This document shows positions 25,815 to 28,191 of a DNA stretch of 28,191 nucleotides, one piece after another. Numbering within the stretch: position 1 is the stretch's first letter; every line of letters begins with the position of its first letter. Origin of the DNA: CAYMUR01 sp964393615 (GTDB taxonomy: Bacteria > Planctomycetota > Planctomycetia > Pirellulales > Pirellulaceae); the NCBI GenBank assembly GCA_964393615.1, contig CAYMUR010000068.1, positions 1 through 28,191 on the forward strand, given 5' to 3'. Under the pieces are notes generated by a model, which searched no databases, had not been told where the DNA came from, and saw only the letters and a program-made list of their open reading frames with translations. Position numbers and translations under genes: made by a program.

Positions 25815-26107
25815 TTGCCGATTTTTCTTTCCCTCCTACACTTGATCATCGACCAAGTAGAAGAACCGCAGCGATCATTGTGACATGTTTATTTCGAATA
25901 AGAAACACGCCACTTCGTTGCTGACAACTCGACATATTGTCATACATGGTATGTGCTCATTGACAAAATGACTTTTCAACGTTGCCGTTGTAGCCTTGAC
26001 AAAACTTTCTTACTGATCAACACTTTCTTACTGATCAACACTTTCTTACTGATCAACACTGAGTTTTCCCTGTGCTCAGAAAAAAAAAGAAGCAACGAGC
26101 ACAATGA
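25815..26107. other. spacer with palindromes and a triple repeat
   Basis: It holds two small inverted repeats (TTATTTCGAATAA at 25890-25902; CATACATGGTATG at 25941-25953), a stem CTTG/CAAG near 25840-25857, and the 3 x 18-bp repeat listed below. No gene. Confidence 0.5.
26004..26057. repeat. 18-bp tandem repeat, three perfect copies
   Basis: ACTTTCTTACTGATCAAC three times without mismatch (26004, 26022, 26040), each unit containing the palindrome TGATCA. It ends about 50 bp before the tRNA-Leu half-copy. Confidence 0.95.
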
Positions 26108-26149
26108 GGGCCTGTGGCGGAATTGGCAGACTCGCTAGATTCAGGTTCT
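26108..26149 (+). pseudogene. 5' half of a tRNA-Leu(CAG) gene
   Basis: Forty-two bases match the intact tRNA-Leu at 27844 with one mismatch (T for G in the D arm), from the first acceptor base to just after the anticodon loop (TTCAGGT, anticodon CAG). Beyond that the sequence diverges: the 3' side of the anticodon stem is incomplete, no T arm (TTCGAAT) follows and the acceptor CAGGCCC is absent. A 6-bp hairpin GTCACA/TGTGAC follows directly where a variable arm would be. It cannot make a normal tRNA. Confidence 0.85.
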
Positions 26150-26655
26150 GCGTCACACGAATGTGACCTCTCAACGCTCAAGGGCGACTCACGTTATCTG
26201 ACGTTTTATTCGTTGTGGTTTCTTTTTAATCGCCAAAACCACACGACTCGCCCATGTAAGGCGTGCCGGTTTGGTCGTCAATTGGTCGTCAGCATTGACC
26301 CCATGGGTGTTTTATTGCCGACGATCAAGGGAACCTAGCTTGGCACACGGCTTGCGGTAGTTCAGTCACCACTTTCTCGCTGTTCCTCTGCTGTCTTAGC
26401 TGAAGTAGGCAGATAAAATTCTACGTGTTTGACTTCTCTTGTTTTCCTCGTTCTTTCCAACGCTTCACCATCACGGCAATTAGATCACTTGATCTCTACA
26501 TCACTTCCTTGCTGCATCTGCTCTTTGGTAACGTCTTGGGTGGTGCTATCGCTCGCGGAGCAAATCGGTTATTATGGCGATACACTTGTGGCGGAGCAGC
26601 CTGGAACGTTGTGTTCCCGTCATCGCCGCAAAACATTCTTTTTGGAAATAAACAA
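26150..26655. other. 500-bp leader/spacer upstream of the cold-shock gene
   Basis: No gene recognised; frames run through it without family match. It contains the hairpin after the tRNA half-copy and one paired 11-bp repeat. A long structured leader would be normal for a cold-shock gene, but I do not recognise a cold-shock box. Confidence 0.4.
26271..26292. repeat. paired 11-bp direct repeat (copy A)
   Basis: TTGGTCGTCAA followed at once by TTGGTCGTCAG: two 11-bp units, one DNA helical turn apart. The same 22 bases (26272-26293) recur perfectly at 27748-27769, on the other side of the cold-shock/GYF-HTH genes. It looks like an operator or protein-binding array. Confidence 0.75.
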
Positions 26656-26853
26656 ATGGCTGAAGGCACGATCAAGCGAATTACGGACAAGGGTTTTGGC
26701 TTTATTGACGTTGGTAGCGACAAGGACCTGTTTTTTCACTCGTCCAGTGTCGAAGGTTGTAGCTTTGATGACCTGCGGGAAGGCCAGAGGGTTTCGTTCA
26801 ACGAAGCTCAAGGTCAAAAAGGTCCCTGTGCTGAAAACGTCCAGGTAGCCTGA
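26656..26853 (+). CDS. cold-shock domain protein
   Basis: A 65-residue CspA-type OB-fold RNA/ssDNA-binding protein: GTIKRITDKGFGFI (RNP1 K12-GFGFI), DLFFHSSSVEG (RNP2, residues 24-28) and GQRVSFNE. It should act as an RNA chaperone in the cytoplasm. ATG 26656 is the only start matching the family length; the frame stays open upstream to 26425 but without homology. The upstream bases are A-rich (GGAAATAAACAA), with a weak ribosome site. A second small gene follows 48 bp downstream. Confidence 0.93.
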   Translation: MAEGTIKRITDKGFGFIDVGSDKDLFFHSSSVEGCSFDDLREGQRVSFNEAQGQKGPCAENVQVA

Positions 26854-26901
26854 TCTTTGCTTCTTGAAGACCTCTTTCTCTAGCTTGGAGATACTACTGC
26901 T

Positions 26902-27009
26902 ATGGGTGACAAAGGAAGCAAAGACAAGGGTAAAAAAGAACAGCAGAAAAAAGCGATGCTTAGCCCTAAGGAGAAGCGAAAGCTAAAAAAGGAGAAGAAA
27001 AATAAGTAG
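26902..27009 (+). CDS. 35-residue lysine-rich small protein
   Basis: ATG 26902 to TAG 27007-27009. The peptide (MGDKGSKDKGKKEQQKKAML...) ends KLKKEKKNK; nearly half the residues are Lys. It resembles short conserved KGSKDKGK-type proteins that I recall from Proteobacteria and Planctomycetes, usually annotated as hypothetical. GGAG lies about 13 bases upstream. It follows the cold-shock gene by 48 bp in the same direction, so they may be co-transcribed; nucleic-acid (RNA) association is a natural guess from charge. Its last 44 bases overlap the 3' end of the convergent GYF/HTH gene. Confidence 0.7.
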   Translation: MGDKGSKDKGKKEQQKKAMLSPKEKRKLKKEKKNK

Positions 27010-27687
27010 ATGAATTGAGCAATTGCTTAGAATTGGCAATCTGGTCACCAGTCATGAGCTTTCGACCTTTAGCGGCTTGAAGAATTGCCGCCCTTTCTAA
27101 TGGCCCACGTCTCGCCTCGCTTGAGGTAGTAGGCAACGGGCTGAGATTGAGCGTCTTCTTTCTTCGTTGGCTCTGTGGCCTTTTGGGATTTTCACTCACA
27201 GAGTCTTCAATACGCCTGAACTCTTTAGCGGCAATCCGATACCGACCACAGATAAGCTGGGCTTCAATCTTGTCTGGCACGATGAACTTGCTTCTTATCG
27301 TCGAACCGCTCTTACGCATGACTGGTTCCAAGTCTTTTACCGTGTACCATTCCTTCTCTGGCTTCTGTTGGTTGTGGCTTTTCGACTTACTCTCTTTTTT
27401 CAATGTAGCCTGCGATTGCTTGGTTGGTTTCTTTTGCTTATCGAGGCTTGGACTCTGATTACTGGCGGATGCAAACATCTCTTGCAGAGTTTGCCACGGG
27501 CCTTCTTGGGCGTGAGAGACAAGATGGTTAGGCTTTAATTTCCCTTGCTTTAACGCAGCAGTAATCTGCGCAGCTGTAAGCATCGCATCTTGCTCCTCTG
27601 GCTTCNNNNNNNNNNCGTACGTGTAACGGGACCAATAACTTTCTTTTGTTCCTGAGCAGTAACGTAATATGTTTCGTTATCAACCAT
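26966..27687 (-). CDS. GYF_2 domain plus excisionase-like HTH protein, interrupted by scaffold gap
   Basis: The 3' part (27605 to 26966) encodes EEQDAMLTAAQITAALKQGK...LVSHAQEGPWQTLQEM, the second half of a GYF_2 domain, then a Lys/Gln/Ser-rich linker and a winged-HTH-like segment (EWYTVKDLEPVMRKSGSTIRSKF...GRYRIAAKEFRRI). The 5' part before the ten-N gap begins at ATG 27687 and encodes MVDNETYYVTAQEQKKVIGP, exactly the beginning of a GYF_2 domain, so both pieces belong to one gene. With ten N the two parts are out of frame (a gap of 3k+2 bases would restore it), as expected of a placeholder. The C-terminus is basic and unstructured. GYF_2 domains bind proline-rich or membrane-associated peptides; combined with a DNA-binding motif the protein could be a regulator. 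Function unknown. Confidence 0.7.
27606..27615. other. scaffold gap (10 N) inside the GYF/HTH gene
   Basis: Placeholder gap splitting the GYF_2 domain; frames on the two sides do not agree for exactly 10 bases, so the true length differs. Confidence 0.9.
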
Positions 27688-27747
27688 GTTTTCGTCTATC
27701 CAACTCGCACGTGTAGCACTGTTGGATTCTATATTATCTCTGCTGCA

Positions 27748-27769
27748 TGGTCGTCAATTGGTCGTCAGC
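27748..27769. repeat. paired 11-bp direct repeat (copy B)
   Basis: TGGTCGTCAAT and TGGTCGTCAGC in tandem, identical over 22 bases to 26272-26293. It lies ~60 bp upstream of the minus-strand GYF/HTH start and ~75 bp upstream of tRNA-Leu, a promoter-like position for both. Confidence 0.75.
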
Positions 27770-27843
27770 TTATCTTTTCTTGTTGTTCACCTATTCACAA
27801 GAATTCAGTTTTAGCTTATTTTTAAAGGGTCAAAGCATAAACC

Positions 27844-27928
27844 GGGCCTGTGGCGGAATTGGCAGACGCGCTAGATTCAGGTTCTAGTGTCCGTTCAGGA
27901 CGTGGAGGTTCGAATCCTCTCAGGCCCA
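27844..27928 (+). tRNA. tRNA-Leu (anticodon CAG)
   Basis: Complete class II cloverleaf of 85 bases: acceptor GGGCCTG/CAGGCCC (perfect), D arm GCGGAATTGGCAGACGCG, anticodon stem CTAGA/TCTAG with loop TTCAGGT (anticodon CAG), long variable arm GTCC...GGAC, T arm GGAGG-TTCGAAT-CCTCT, discriminator A. CCA not encoded. Its 5' half is duplicated at 26108. Confidence 0.95.
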
Positions 27929-27988
27929 CTGGTTTTTATGGGGTTTTTGTGATTTCCGTTGGCTGACTCTAAAGCTTTCAACTTCAAA

Positions 27989-28010
27989 TGTCCCTTATTT
28001 GTCCCTTGTT
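27989..28010. repeat. paired 11-bp direct repeat downstream of tRNA-Leu
   Basis: TGTCCCTTATT and TGTCCCTTGTT in tandem (one mismatch), 61 bases after the tRNA 3' end and before the excisionase-like gene; followed by GTCATTGTCATGAC (28019-28032). The spacing suits binding of a recombinase or excisionase to arm-type sites. Confidence 0.55.
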
Positions 28011-28062
28011 TGTTGTCAGGTCATTGTCATGACGGTGCACATACGGCTAGTGACTTAGTCTA

Positions 28063-28191
28063 TCAAGGCGCTCGTGGTTTTCCACCCCGCCGGAGCCGTT
28101 CATACTCCTGACCCGGAATTCGCCAGTGTCCGGTTACCGGGTCTTTCTCAGCTTCAATCCTCGCGTTGGAACACCAGCGAACCTGAACCGT
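28063..28191 (-). CDS. excisionase-like helix-turn-helix protein, C-terminal part (start outside window)
   Basis: The minus-strand frame is open from the right edge for 42 residues to a TGA at 28063-28065. It reads VRWCSNARIEAEKDPVTGHW, then RIPGQEYERLRRGGKPRAP. The pattern (recognition helix WCxxxRIxAEKD, turn, wing TGHWRIP, xEYERL) matches the MerR/excisionase-type HTH_17 family used by mobile elements for excision or control. Such genes usually lie next to a tyrosine or serine recombinase, which would be beyond the window. The stop is 134 bases from the tRNA-Leu 3' end. Its wing resembles that of the GYF/HTH protein (GRYRIAAKEFRRI). Confidence 0.6.
   Translation of the reverse strand, partial: TVQVRWCSNARIEAEKDPVTGHWRIPGQEYERLRRGGKPRAP

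Noticed and set aside
26004..26057. CRISPR-like array (also 23112-23159)
   Set aside because: Units are directly adjacent with no spacers and no cas genes; they are simple tandem repeats.
26108..26190. Second functional tRNA-Leu
   Set aside because: Only the 5' half is tRNA-like; the anticodon stem does not close fully and there is no T arm or 3' acceptor strand.
27147..27538. Plus-strand membrane-protein-like frames (103 and 123 residues)
   Set aside because: Hydrophobic antisense shadow of the Lys-rich GYF/HTH gene; the minus strand has clear domain matches.

Overview
The window looks like draft genome sequence (two 10-N scaffold gaps) from a planctomycete, most likely of the Pirellulales/Planctomycetales type. 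The evidence is the gene content: a pilin-like DUF1559 protein, extracellular proteins with autotransporter-type beta-strand repeats, dockerins and PEP-CTERM anchors, a zinc-ribbon serine/threonine kinase with one membrane helix, and a large PQQ-dehydrogenase/cytochrome c protein ending in the planctomycete-type haem-binding domain. GC is near 50 percent by eye. Long non-coding spacers and short tandem duplications are frequent.

Left part (1-7 kb): the end of a PEP-CTERM surface protein, a probable IS256 transposase remnant, an FmdB zinc ribbon, a DUF3127 OB-fold-like protein with an SSB-like acidic tip, a receiver-domain protein, and a DUF1559 protein that converges on a Ser/Thr kinase.

Middle (7-17.3 kb): two co-directional, overlapping genes (ATG inside the previous stop region) for large secreted repeat/dockerin/PEP-CTERM proteins. 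The second converges on, and overlaps in antisense, a ~1330-residue CBM9-like/PQQ dehydrogenase/cytochrome c protein (minus strand). Divergent from that is a membrane-anchored MsrB. Together these suggest a secreted, redox-active, polysaccharide-facing cell surface programme.

Signalling block (17.6-23 kb): a hybrid histidine kinase with a degenerate receiver plus an Rcp1-like response regulator (plus strand) run tail-to-tail into an OmpR-type regulator, its 4-bp-overlapping histidine kinase and a GT4 glycosyltransferase (minus strand), with a hairpin between the two blocks.

Right part (23-28.2 kb): tRNA-Arg(TCG), a sugar isomerase-like TIM barrel, an FHA protein, then an unusual region bounded by a 5' half-copy of tRNA-Leu (26108) and the intact tRNA-Leu(CAG) (27844). 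Between them lie a cold-shock protein, a 35-residue lysine-rich protein and a GYF_2-plus-HTH protein split by a scaffold gap. Just beyond the intact tRNA is the end of an excisionase-like HTH gene, whose wing motif resembles that of the GYF_2-HTH protein. Paired 11-bp direct repeats occur at three places here. This tRNA-Leu neighbourhood, probably the edge of an integrated element, is the most likely place for something undescribed.
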